Assembly (NCBI RefSeq): GCF_036373705.1 | Contig: NC_089863.1 | Location: 5,763,357 to 5,827,356, forward strand | DNA length: 64,000 nt | Source of the DNA: Amia ocellicauda | Lineage: Eukaryota > Chordata > Actinopteri > Amiiformes > Amiidae | Reading direction: 5' to 3' | In this document: positions 1 through 10,719 of the stretch, piece by piece | Position numbering within the stretch: position 1 is the stretch's first letter | How the letters are laid out: every line of letters begins with the position of its first letter | Notes under the pieces: model-generated | Databases searched by the model: none | What the model was told of the DNA's origin: nothing | The model's input: only the letters and a program-made list of their open reading frames with translations | Translations under genes and position numbers: made by a program

Positions 1-1341
1 ATTGAGAGGAAGGGATTGTGACTGGGTAGCTGAGTTGGCGTGAAGCAGAGAGTGTGTGCCAATGCTATGCGGGAGCGAGCGCCTGTGTGATAGAGAGCAG
101 AATAGAGTGAGATAGGGAGTTAAGTGTAATTGTTTGGGCGTGGGTCTCAGCCGATAGGGGCCTTTTAGATTGTGTTTTTTAAGGCCAATAAACCTTCCTG
201 ACGTTGCTTTATACTTGTTGTCTGCTAAAGGAAAAAGACCCCCGCTTGCTACAATACTTTTGTTTGTTAACTTTCGAACTTTGGATTCACTTGACAATAG
301 TACGTCCACCTGCTTCCGCAGTCAGTTCACCAGTCACAATCATAGATTTTATAGATTTGCTTTAACCCTGGCCAGTAGGAATTCGACCTGCCCACATCAA
401 ACATCTGCGTCTCTCTGCCCCCGCCCCTCCCCCAAGGCATCGCAGGCTGGCAGGCAGCACAGACACAAGGCTGCGCGCACACAAGAGCAAACCCACAAGC
501 AGTGACCACATAGATACAGAATACTTTGTAAAAAATAATCCCAACGCTGGACGGGCCCCTTCGCTGGCTGGGGCCCCGGGACTCGAGCCCTGGTAAGCCC
601 TTGCAATAAGTAAGCCTGACTACACCTATACTTAAGAATTAAACCGGCTCATCGTTATTGAAAGCGAAGAAAATGTGAACAATCTTCTGTTTTTCACTTC
701 TGACAGATTACATACAAATTTAAATACATTCGCTACATCATGAATGAACCAACTGGCAATATATTGTCTTTGAAATGAACTTTACACCATTCCGCGATAC
801 AGCGAATAAAAAGCCTATCATTGAACTTTTATAACGTATATTTTGAAAACAACCACAGTCATACATACAACCTGCTACTTGAGAAACATAAAAATTCTAC
901 TTTTCAGTACATCTAAACATTTGAATAAGTCGTGAAGTGAACTTACTTTAAGCGCACTCTTCGGTCTGAAGTCATCTGAGGAGCCTTTTCTCAAAGTGGT
1001 CTGAAGGAAGAGCACTCGAGCGCTTTCAAATAATGAATCTGGGAACATCTGTGACAGTATCAAACACGTGTTTAATGATTTATTATCCATTATTCGAGTT
1101 GCATACTGCAACTTTGGAGTCCTATACGACAAGGTCAGTGTGGAACCGTGTATGCATGTCGTTATCCATCCAACACAAAACTATAATCGTGACTTTTGAT
1201 CTTTAAAAAACATTGCTCGTGCCACTTTCCTTATTAATACGTTAATAAATAATCGAAGTCTTGTGGAGCTTACATCAGTTCATAATGACACAATCTGTTC
1301 CATATTTTGGATCTTTCTATCTCACGAGCGAAGTCACCGCT

Positions 1342-1413
1342 TCCCTGGTGGTCTAGTGGTTAGGATTCGGCGCTCTCACCGCCGCGGCCCGGGTTCGATT
1401 CCCGGTCAGGGAA
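1342..1413 (+). tRNA. tRNA-Glu-CTC: tRNA-Glu (CTC), copy 1
   Basis: This 72-nt gene folds into a complete cloverleaf. Acceptor TCCCTGG pairs with TCAGGGA, with A73 as discriminator and no encoded CCA. The D stem is GTCT/GGAT. The anticodon stem CGGCG/CGCCG encloses CTCTCAC, giving anticodon CTC, which reads GAG (Glu). The variable loop is CGGC and the T arm is CCGGG-TTCGATT-CCCGG. The internal Pol III promoter is visible as an A box (TGGTCTAGTGG) and a B box (GGTTCGATTCC). No intron is present. The sequence agrees with human tRNA-Glu-CTC as recalled. It supplies glutamyl-tRNA for cytosolic translation. There is no TTTT within 300 nt downstream; the nearest (1729) is 316 nt past the 3' end, so termination must rely on a weak TCTTT element. 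Confidence 0.98.
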
Positions 1414-1883
1414 CTCGCTCTTTCCCGCCCCTTCCATAAGCGAATGGAAAATCAATAAATCAAATCTATTCACGCTAAGTAGAGTGCATGTTATCAAATA
1501 TGTATTTCCTGACTTCCCGTTTCAATCCTTGTAATGAGGGTGGGAGGTGCTGTATTGTGAGAAGAAGGGCCATGTGCGCTGCTTGCAAAATGCAGGATGC
1601 GAAGGTAGCACATTACAAAGGATTGAGGGAGAGAGACGATACTGCATTTCATAATACATCTTGATTACACACTGTCAGAGAGTTGGTGCTGTCTTGGAAA
1701 TATTACAGTGGTGGGTCCAAGGAGACACTTTTGTAAGTCAATCTTATTTGCACGCTTGTATTATTTCCTGACGGCTGCTAATTTGTCTTTGAGTGACCAT
1801 CTAGGGAGGCATGTAAGAAATGCTGGAAATAAACTCATTCATGAACGGAAAAGATGTTCAGTTAAACTTCCGCAGTTTATTGT

Positions 1884-2193
1884 TAACCTATTTCTTGCTT
1901 TAATTTACTAATGTGATCTTTATAAGTGACATGGGAATCGAGAATTAGTCAAAGGTATTGAAGAGGTTACTACTGTAATTTGTGAGTTGTTGATTACTAT
2001 AGAGGGAGGGCTGGAAGACTTAAGGGGATGTAAAATATACATTCTTTTTTTGTTTTGATTAGAGAAACATTGGTTTGAGCACCAGTTGAGCTTAAAACGT
2101 TTGAATTTAGGAGGAGATTAAGGTTAACCATCAACGGCTTTAAGGAAATCCCTGGTTTTGTTGTCCGTGAGAGCTGTTTGTATGTGTTCAGTT
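1884..2193 (-). pseudogene. LINE reverse-transcriptase fossil, unit 1 (truncated)
   Basis: Holds only the downstream part of the LINE fossil described for unit 2. The deletion junction at about 2193 has removed the NYRPIS region. Confidence 0.75.
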
Positions 2194-2336
2194 AGCGCCA
2201 AAACTCGTAAACGAAAGAAAAAAATCAAAAGCAAAGAAACAGGCGACGAAAACAAAATTGCAGCATCGCAAGCAAAGACGGGGGCTGCAGGCCAGTTTTG
2301 CTAAAGTTTTTTTTTTTTTTTTTGTTTTCGATACAT

Positions 2337-2912
2337 TTATTTGTTTTCAATTCTATAAATGTTGCATTCGATTTTTTTATTTTTGATCTCAAAATCAATT
2401 TTTTGACTAGAGGCAGAGGAGGGTCGTGGTTTGGAGGAGGTGCGACGGCGAGGGCTGACTACCGGAGTACTGGCAGGACCAGCACTGAAGGGTGCTGCTA
2501 TCTCTGAAGCTCCAAAGTCAGCCAGCTCCTCAACCAGCCGCTCCCTGAAGGCCAACTGTGTGAGATGCGCCAGCCCTTTCACCTTGGTCAGGTGCTGGTG
2601 CAGGATGAAGGAGTTGACGACAGCAGTGTCCACAAAGTGGTAAAAGAGGGTCTTCTACCACTTCATGGTCTTCTGCAGGACATGGCAGTAGCCAAGCAGA
2701 GCATCGGACAGGTCGACGCCCCCAATTCCAGCAGTGTAGTCCTTCACGGCACAAGGGATGGGGACATCCTTCCGTATCCAAGCTCCATTCTCCTTCACTC
2801 GGCGATTGGCAAAGTCATATAGATATATATACATACATACAGTTAGGTCCATAACTGGGTAGATGAGCAGCGGAGGACACCGTGGGCACACTGGCCTGGT
2901 CTGGCTACCCAA
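2337..2912 (-). pseudogene. piggyBac transposase 3' fragment, unit 1
   Basis: B-type fragment in the incomplete sub-repeat 2193-3102. It carries the KWY-to-KW-stop change at 2655-2657 that splits the frame into 85- and 98-codon parts. Confidence 0.82.
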
Positions 2913-4448
2913 GTAGGGGTACTGATGCGGAGGTTCCTAGGGGCAGCCATGGGGGAAGAGCATTGGCAGGTAGCGGTCCTCAGGCCACTGCAGGAGGAGC
3001 TGCTGACGTGGCACCAGTGCATCACAAAGACAGTGCAACACCACCACTAGGGTTTCTACAGGGCCAGTGCCGATGAGATGTGGAAGACTTCTGCCGACTG
3101 GCAAGGAATTGAGAGGAAGGGATTGTGACTGGGTAGCTGAGTTGGCGTGAAGCAGAGAGTGTGTGCCAATGCTATGCGGGAGCGAGCGCCTGTGTGATAG
3201 AGAGCAGAATAGAGTGAGATAGGGAGTTAAGTGTAATTGTTTGGGCGTGGGTCTCAGCCGATAGGGGCCTTTTAGATTGTGTTTTTTAAGGCCAATAAAC
3301 CTTCCTGACGTTGCTTTATACTTGTTGTCTGCTAAAGGAAAAAGACCCCCGCTTGCTACAATACTTTTGTTTGTTAACTTTCGAACTTTGGATTCACTTG
3401 ACAATAGTACGTCCACCTGCTTCCGCAGTCAGTGCACCAGTCACAATCATAGATTTTATAGATTTGCTTTAACCCTGGCCAGTAGGAATTCGACCTGCCC
3501 ACATCAAACATCTGCGTCTCTCTGCCCCCGCCCCTCCCCCAAGGCATCGCAGGCTGGCAGGCAGCACAGACACAAGGCTGCGCGCACACAAGAGCAAACC
3601 CACAAGCAGTGACCACATAGATACAGAATACTTTGTAAAAAATAATCCCAACGCTGGACGGGCCCCTTCGCTGGCTGGGGCCCCGGGACTCGAGCCCTGG
3701 TAAGCCCTTGCAATAAGTAAGCCTGACTACACCTATACTTAAGAATTAAACCGGCTCATCGTTATTGAAAGCGAAGAAAATGTGAACAATCTTCTGTTTT
3801 TCACTTCTGACAGATTACATACAAATTTAAATACATTCGCTACATCATGAATGAACCAACTGGCAATATATTGTCTTTGAAATGAACTTTACACCATTCC
3901 GCGATACAGCGAATAAAAAGCCTATCATTGAACTTTTATAACGTATATTTTGAAAACAACCACAGTCATACATACAACCTGCTACTTGAGAAACATAAAA
4001 ATTCTACTTTTCAGTACATCTAAACATTTGAATAAGTCGTGAAGTGAACTTACTTTAAGCGCACTCTTCGGTCTGAAGTCATCTGAGGAGCCTTTTCTCA
4101 AAGTGGTCTGAAGGAAGAGCACTCGAGCGCTTTCAAATAATGAATCTGGGAACATCTGTGACAGTATCAAACACGTGTTTAATGATTTATTATCCATTAT
4201 TCGAGTTGCATACTGCAACTTCGGAGTCCTATACGACAAGGTCAGTGTGGAACCGTGTATGCATGTCGTTATCCATCCAACACAAAACTATAATCGTGAC
4301 TTTTGATCTTTAAAAAACATTGCTCGTGCCACTTTCCTTATTAATACGTTAATAAATAATCGAAGTCTTGTGGAGCTTACATCAGTTCATAATGACACAA
4401 TCTGTTCCATATTTTGGATCTTTCTATCTCACGAGCGAAGTCACCGCT

Positions 4449-4520
4449 TCCCTGGTGGTCTAGTGGTTAGGATTCGGCGCTCTCACCGCCGCGGCCCGGG
4501 TTCGATTCCCGGTCAGGGAA
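4449..4520 (+). tRNA. tRNA-Glu-CTC: tRNA-Glu (CTC), copy 2
   Basis: Identical to copy 1 through all 72 nt. The first bases after the gene read CTTGCTCTTTCCC, with one C-to-T change relative to copy 1, and contain no TTTT. Confidence 0.98.
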
Positions 4521-4990
4521 CTTGCTCTTTCCCGCCCCTTCCATAAGCGAATGGAAAATCAATAAATCAAATCTATTCACGCTAAGTAGAGTGCATGTTA
4601 TCAAATATGTATTTCCTGACTTCCCGTTTCAATCCTTGTAATGAGGGTGGGAGGTGCTGTATTGTGAGAAGAAGGGCCATGTGCGCTGCTTGCAAAATGC
4701 AGGATGCGAAGGTAGCACATTACAAAGGATTGAGGGAGAGAGACGATACTGCATTTCATAATACATCTTGATTACACACTGTCAGAGAGTTGGTGCTGTC
4801 TTGGAAATATTACAGTGGTGGGTCCAAGGAGACACTTTTGTAAGTCAATCTTATTTGCACGCTTGTATTATTTCCTGACGGCTGCTAATTTGTCTTTGAG
4901 TGACCATCTAGGGAGGCATGTAAGAAATGCTGGAAATAAACTCATTCATGAACGGAAAAGATGTTCAGTTAAACTTCCGCAGTTTATTGT

Positions 4991-5566
4991 TAACCTATTT
5001 CTTGCTTTAATTTACTAATGTGATCTTTATAAGTGACATGGGAATCGAGAATTAGTCAAAGGTATTGAAGAGGTTACTACTGTAATTTGTGAGTTGTTGA
5101 TTACTATAGAGGGAGGGCTGGAAGACTTAAGGGGATGTAAAATATACATTCTTTTTTTGTTTTGATTAGAGAAACATTGGTTTGAGCACCAGTTGAGCTT
5201 AAAACGTTTGAATTTAGGAGGAGATTAAGGTTAACCATCAACGGCTTTAAGGAAATCCCTGGTTTTGTTGTCCGTGAGAGCTGTTTGTATGTGTTCAGTT
5301 AGCAGTAAAGTGGCTGATGCAAGACGATCTTTTTGTGCAAAAGACAAACTGATTTTCAGATTCTGATTCTGAGATTCTAAATAAAAAACTGGCCAGTAAG
5401 TATTTTTCCAAATATTTTTTAGAACAGGTACAATGCTGATGGGTCTGTAGTTCGAAATGTGTTCTTTAATCAGATGGGGGTGATCAAGCCTTTCTTACAA
5501 ATGGGATGAGTGTTATTTAAGATGCAAAGATTAGTAATGTGATGAATAATATTTTATACACATCTG
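4991..5566 (-). pseudogene. Non-LTR (LINE) reverse-transcriptase fossil, unit 2
   Basis: On the minus strand three blocks match the RT domain of L2/CR1/Rex/Jockey-type LINEs. The first, near 5480-5550, reads ITNLCILN, then PICKKG, the usual PIFKKG motif. The second, 5231-5463, is open for about 77 codons and reads SNYRPISIVPVLKNIWKN, then SATLLLTEHI and FLKAVDG, in the order expected for RT motifs 1 and 2. The third, 4991-5110, reads INNSQITVV and then VTYKDHISKLKQE, the motif after the palm domain. A frameshift separates blocks 1 and 2. Between blocks 2 and 3 the catalytic palm with the YxDD motif is absent, an internal deletion of several hundred base pairs in the ancestral element. No endonuclease part was found. 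The element is dead. Confidence 0.82.
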
Positions 5567-5870
5567 CTGCGTGAAGAATGCTGACCAGCACCAGTCTACT
5601 CAAACACTCCAATATCAGCAACAAACTTAGGTTATGTTATGTTCATTATTATGCAGGAGGTAAACCATCTGGTATTTGAATGAGATGTAATCACTTCCAA
5701 TAGATAAGACAGTAACCTGTCTATCTGAAGATGCAAAAAGGCTTCTCCAAACTCACATGTATATTTATCTATAATCTATATTTATGTTTTATGGAATAAA
5801 CTTGTTACTTCTTCATCGCTGTATCCTGGGATTTACTAAAACCACAACAGATATAAAGAACGATAATAAC

Positions 5871-6260
5871 CAGCTCCTCAACCAGCCGCTCCCTGAAGGC
5901 CAACTGTGTGAGATGCGCCAGCCCTTTCACCTTGGTCAGGTGCTGGTGCAGGATGAAGGAGTTGACGACAGCAGTGTCCACAAAGTGGTAAAGGAGGGTC
6001 TTGTACCACTTCATGGTCTTCTGCAGGACATGGCAGTAGCCAAGCAGAGCATCGGACAGGTCGACGCCCCCAATTCCAGCAGTGTAGTCCTTCACGGCAC
6101 AAGGGATGGTGACATCCTTCCGTATCCAAGCTCCATTCTCCTTCACTCGGCGATTGGCAAAGTCATATAGATATATATACATACATACAGTTAGGTCCAT
6201 AACTGGGTAGATGAGCAGCGGAGGACACCGTGGGCACACTGGCCTGGTCTGGCTACCCAA
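5871..6260 (-). pseudogene. piggyBac transposase fragment, unit 2
   Basis: The deletion junction at about 5870 cuts the fragment after FRERLVEEL, so the frame runs on into the AT-rich segment. The Tyr codon is intact. It shares Leu for Phe in the YHFVD region (GGTAAAGGAGG) with the fourth sub-repeat of unit 9. Confidence 0.82.
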
Positions 6261-7796
6261 GTAGGGGTACTGATGCGGAGGTTCCTAGGGGCAGCCATGG
6301 GGGAAGAGCATTGGCAGGTAGCGGTCCTCAGGCCACTGCAGGAGGAGCTGCTGACGTGGCACCAGTGCATCACAAAGACAGTGCAACACCACCACTAGGG
6401 TATCTACAGGGCCAGTGCCGATGAGATGTGGAAGACTTCTGCCGACTGGCAAGGAATTGAGAGGAAGGGATTGTGACTGGGTAGCTGAGTTGGCGTGATG
6501 CAGAGAGTGTGTGCCAATGCTATGCGGGAGCGAGCGCCTGTGTGATAGAGAGCAGAATAGAGTGAGATAGGGAGTTAAGTGTAATTGTTTGGGCGTGGGT
6601 CTCAGCCGATAGGGGCCTTTTAGATTGTGTTTTTTAAGGCCAATAAACCTTCCTGACGTTGCTTTATACTTGTTGTCTGCTAAAGGAAAAAGACCCCCGC
6701 TTGCTACAATACTTTTGTTTGTTAACTTTCGAACTTTGGATTCACTTGACAATAGTACGTCCACCTGCTTCCGCAGTCAGTGCACCAGTCACAATCATAG
6801 ATTTTATAGATTTGCTTTAACCCTGGCCAGTAGGAATTCGACCTGCCCACATCAAACATCTGCGTCTCTCTGCCCCCGCCCCTCCCCCAAGGCATCGCAG
6901 GCTGGCAGGCAGCACAGACACAAGGCTGCGCGCACACAAGAGCAAACCCACAAGCAGTGACCACATAGATACAGAATACTTTGTAAAAAATAATCCCAAC
7001 GCTGGACGGGCCCCTTCGCTGGCTGGGGCCCCGGGACTCGAGCCCTGGTAAGCCCTTGCAATAAGTAAGCCTGACTACACCTATACTTAAGAATTAAACC
7101 GGCTCATCGTTATTGAAAGCGAAGAAAATGTGAACAATCTTCTGTTTTTCACTTCTGACAGATTACATACAAATTTAAATACATTCGCTACATCATGAAT
7201 GAACCAACTGGCAATATATTGTCTTTGAAATGAACTTTACACCATTCCGCGATACAGCGAATAAAAAGCCTATCATTGAACTTTTATAACGTATATTTTG
7301 AAAACAACCACAGTCATACATACAACCTGCAACTTGAGAAACATAAATATTCTACTTTTCAGTACATCTAAACATTTGAATAAGTCATGAAGTGAACTTA
7401 CTTTAAGCGCACTCTTCGGTCTGAAGTCATCTGAGGAGCCTTTTCTCAAAGTGGTCTGAAGGAAGAGCACTCGAGCGCTTTCAAATAATGAATCTGGGAA
7501 CATCTGTGACAGTATCAAACACGTGTTTAATGATTTATTATCCATTATTCGAGTTGCATACTGCAACTTCGGAGTCCTATACGACAAGGTCAGTGTGGAA
7601 CCGTGTATGCATGTCGTTATCCATCCAACACAAAACTATAATCGTGACTTTTGATCTTTAAATAACATTGCTCGTGCCACTTTCCTTATGAATACGTTAA
7701 TAAATAATCGAAGTCTTGTGGAGCTTACATCAGTTCATAATGACACAATCTGTTCCATATTTTGGATCTTTCTATCTCACGAGCAAAGTCACCGCT

Positions 7797-7868
7797 TCCC
7801 TGGTGGTCTAGTGGTTAGGATTCGGCGCTCTCACCGCCGCGGCCCGGGTTCGACTCCCGGTCAGGGAA
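7797..7868 (+). tRNA. tRNA-Glu-CTC: tRNA-Glu (CTC), copy 3, T59C
   Basis: Differs from copy 1 only at T-loop position 59 (TTCGACT instead of TTCGATT). Position 59 is variable among tRNAs and the change keeps T54, T55, C56 and A58, so the gene should still fold and be transcribed. It does alter the last part of the B box. Confidence 0.97.
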
Positions 7869-8343
7869 CTCGCTCTTTCCCACCCCTTCCATAAACGAAT
7901 GAAAAATCAATAAATCAAATCTATTCACGCTAAGTAGAGTGCATGTTATCAAATATGTATTTCCTGACTTCCCGTTTCAATCCTTGTAATGAGGGTGGGA
8001 GGTGCTGTATTGTGAGAAGAAGGGCCATGTGCGCTGCTTGCAAAATGCAGGATGAGAAGGTAGCACATTACTAAGGATTGAGGGAGAGAGACGATACTGC
8101 ATTTCATAATACATCTTGAGACAGGTGTGAATTCTCACACTGTCAGAGAGTTGGCGCTGTCTTGGAAATATTACAGTGGTGGGTCCAAGGAGACACTTTT
8201 GTAAGTCAATCTTATTTGCACGCTTGTATTATTTCATGCTAATTTGTCTTTGAGTGACCATCTAGGGAGGCATGTAAGAAATGCTGGAAATAAACTCATT
8301 CATGAACGGAAAAGATGTTCAGTTAAACTTCCGCAGTTTATTG

Positions 8344-8920
8344 TTAACCTATTTCTTGCTTTAATTTACTAATGTGATCTTTATAAGTGATATGGGAATC
8401 GAGAATTAGTCAAAGGTATTGAAGAGGTTACTACTGTAATTTGTGAGTTGTTGATTACTATAGAGGGAGGGCTGGAAGACTTAAGGGGATCTAAAATATA
8501 CATTCTTTTTTTGTTTTGATTAGAGAAACATTGGTTTGAGCACCAGTTGAGCTTAAAACGTTTGAATTTAGGAGGAGATTAAGGTTAACCATCAACGGCT
8601 TTAAGGAAATCCCTGGTTTTGTTGTCCGTGAGAGCTGTTTGTATGTGTTCAGTTAGCAGTAAAGTGGCTGATGCAAGACGATCTTTTTGTGCAAAAGACA
8701 AACTGATTTTCAGATTCTGATTCTGAGATTCTAAATAAAAAACTGGCCAGTAAGTATTTTTCCAAATATTTTTTAGAACAGGTACAATGCTGATGGGTCT
8801 GTAGTTCGAAATGTGTTCTTTAATCAGATGGGGGTGATCAAGCCTTTCTTACAAATGGGATGAGTGTTATTTAAGATGCAAAGATTAGTAATGTGATGAA
8901 TAATATTTTATACACATCTG
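8344..8920 (-). pseudogene. LINE RT fossil, unit 3
   Basis: Same structure and same internal loss of the catalytic palm as in unit 2. It begins 475 bp after tRNA copy 3. Confidence 0.8.
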
Positions 8921-9620
8921 TTGCGTGAAGAATGCTGACCAGCACCAGTCTACTCAAACACTCCAATATCAGCAACAAACTTAGGTTATGTTATGTTCAT
9001 TATTATGCAGGAGGTAAACCATCTGGTATTTGAATGAGATGTAATCACTTCCAATAGATAAGACTGTAACCTGTCTATCTGAAGATGCAAAAAGGCTTCT
9101 CCAAACTCACATGTATATTTATCTATAATCTATATTTATGTTTTATGGAATAAACTTGTTACTTCTTCATCGCTGTATCCTGGGATTTACTAAAACCACT
9201 ACAGATATAAAGAGCGATAATAATCTTGAATTCAATAAACATGATCCAGTGATTGTGCAGCTCTTGACTGCAGGTCTCTGCGCATACAGGGTGTTTAATG
9301 AGTCGCTGAATCGGCGCTGCTGTTGAAACCGAGACAGTCGATACCATCCCACACAGAGATCACCAGACCAGCCCACCTGCTCACTGATTGGGTTAGGAAG
9401 AACCGTCACTCAAAACTACTCGACCAATGGAGACCCATGATCCACGCCTCCCTGTAAATCCCACCCTCACGACAAAACAGCGCCAAAACTCGTAAACGAA
9501 AGAAAAAAAATCGAAAGCAAAGAAACTGGCGACGAAAACAAAAAATGCAGCATCACAAGCAAAGACGAGGGCTGCAGGCCAGTCTTGATAAAGTTTTTTT
9601 TTTTTTTGATTTCAATACAT

Positions 9621-10082
9621 TTATTTGTTTTCAATTCTATAAATGTTGCATTCGATTTTTTTATTTTTGATCTCAAAATCAATTTTTTGACTAGAGGCAG
9701 AGGAGGGTCGTGGTTTGGAGGAGGTGCGACGGCGAGGGCTGACTACCGGAGTACTGGCAGGACCAGCACTGAAGGGTGCTGCTATCTCTGAAGCTCCAAA
9801 GTCAGCCAGCTCCTCAACCAGCCGCTCCCTGAAGGCCAACTGTGTGAGATGCGCCAGCCCTTTCACCTTGGTCAGGTGCTGGTGCAGGATGAAGGAGTTG
9901 ACGACAGCAGTGTCCACAAAGTGGTAAAAGAGGGTCTTGTACCACTTCATGGTCTTCTGCAGGACATGGCAGTAGCCGACCAGAGCATCGGACAGGTCGA
10001 CGCCCCCAATTCCAGCAGTGTAGTCCTTCACGGCACAAGGGATGGGGACATCTTTCCGTATCCAAGCTCCATTCTCCTTCAC
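9621..10082 (-). pseudogene. piggyBac transposase fragment, unit 3 sub-repeat A
   Basis: A-type copy in sub-repeat 9304-10396, open for 153 codons from a GTG. A-type copies end upstream at ATATTAATTC, which puts a stop before the conserved part, where B-type copies read on. Confidence 0.82.
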
Positions 10083-10684
10083 TCGGCGATTGGCAAAGTC
10101 ATATAGATATTAATTCATACATACAGTTAGGTCCATAACTGGGTAGATGAGTAGTGGAGGACACCGTGAGCACACTGGCCTGGTCTGGCTACCCAAGTAG
10201 GGGTACTGATGCAGAGGTTCCTAGGGGCAGCCATGGGGGAGGAGCAATGGCAGGTAGCGGTCCTCAGGCCACTGCAGGAGGAGCTGCTGACGTGGCACCA
10301 GTGGATCACAAAGACAGTGCAACACCTCCACTAGGGTTTCTACAGGGCCAGTGCCGATGAGATGTGGAAGACTTCTGCCGACTGGCAGATGCAAGACGCT
10401 GAATCGGCGCTGCTGTTGAAACCGAGACAGTCGATACCATCCCACACAGAGATCACCAGACCAGCCCACCTGCTCACAGATTGGGTTAGGAAGAACCGTC
10501 AATCAAAACTACTGGACCAATGGAGAGCCGAGATCCACGCCTCCCTGTAAATCCCACCCTCACGACAAAACAGCGCCAAAACTCGTAAACGAAAGAAAAA
10601 AATCAAAAGCAAAGAAACGGGCGACGAAAACAAAATTGCAGCATCGCAAGCAAAGACGGGGGCTGCAGGCCAGTTTTGATAAAG

Positions 10685-10719
10685 TTTTTTTTTTTTTTTT
10701 TGCTTTCGATACATTTATT
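10685..10719 (-). other. AATAAA plus poly(A) behind the transposase fragment
   Basis: On the minus strand the transposase stop codon overlaps AATAAA. Twelve bases later comes an uninterrupted run of 17 A. The arrangement repeats behind every A and B copy, with A-run lengths from about 12 to 17. It matches the 3' end of a polyadenylated transcript. Confidence 0.65.

Larger units (their letters stand above)
1..3107 (+). repeat. Array unit 1 (short, 3107 bp)
   Basis: The tRNA gene lies at 1342-1413. About 1.92 kb found in standard units is missing: the LINE fossil stops at about 2193 and is joined directly to sub-repeat sequence, with the trinucleotide AGC shared at the junction. Only one incomplete B-type sub-repeat remains (2193-3102). 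Unit 1 shares with unit 2 a shortened segment near 1664, where standard units have extra bases including a GTGTGA/TCACAC inverted repeat. It also has a private T (AGTTCACC) near 326. Confidence 0.95.
3108..6455 (+). repeat. Array unit 2 (short, 3348 bp)
   Basis: The tRNA gene lies at 4449-4520. The LINE fossil is complete here, but sequence equivalent to the first sub-repeat and about half of the second is deleted. The AT-rich segment ends at about 5869 and is followed at once by the middle of a B-type sub-repeat (5870-6450), with at most 1 bp of shared sequence at the junction. The deletion differs from that of unit 1, so the two short units arose by separate events. Confidence 0.95.

Noticed and set aside
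130-275. A solo LTR of a retrovirus-like element around AATAAACCTTCC
   Set aside because: There is an AATAAA, but I could not find convincing TG...CA ends, a target-site duplication or a primer-binding site. Not enough to name an element.
170-505. 111-codon plus-strand frame in the GC-rich part of the 5' segment
   Set aside because: It starts at a non-ATG codon (TTG), overlaps several minus-strand frames and has low-complexity Ser/Pro/His composition. Its conservation only reflects recent amplification.
541-605. A second, minus-strand tRNA or tRNA-derived SINE head at GGCTCGAGTCCC
   Set aside because: It resembles a B box, but the T stem pairs at only four of five positions and no acceptor, D or anticodon arms can be built around it.
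2937-3416. 159-codon minus-strand frame repeated in many units
   Set aside because: It starts at GTG rather than ATG, crosses the sub-repeat boundary into unrelated 5' segment, is broken or altered where units differ, and matches no family I recognise. It is a junction frame.
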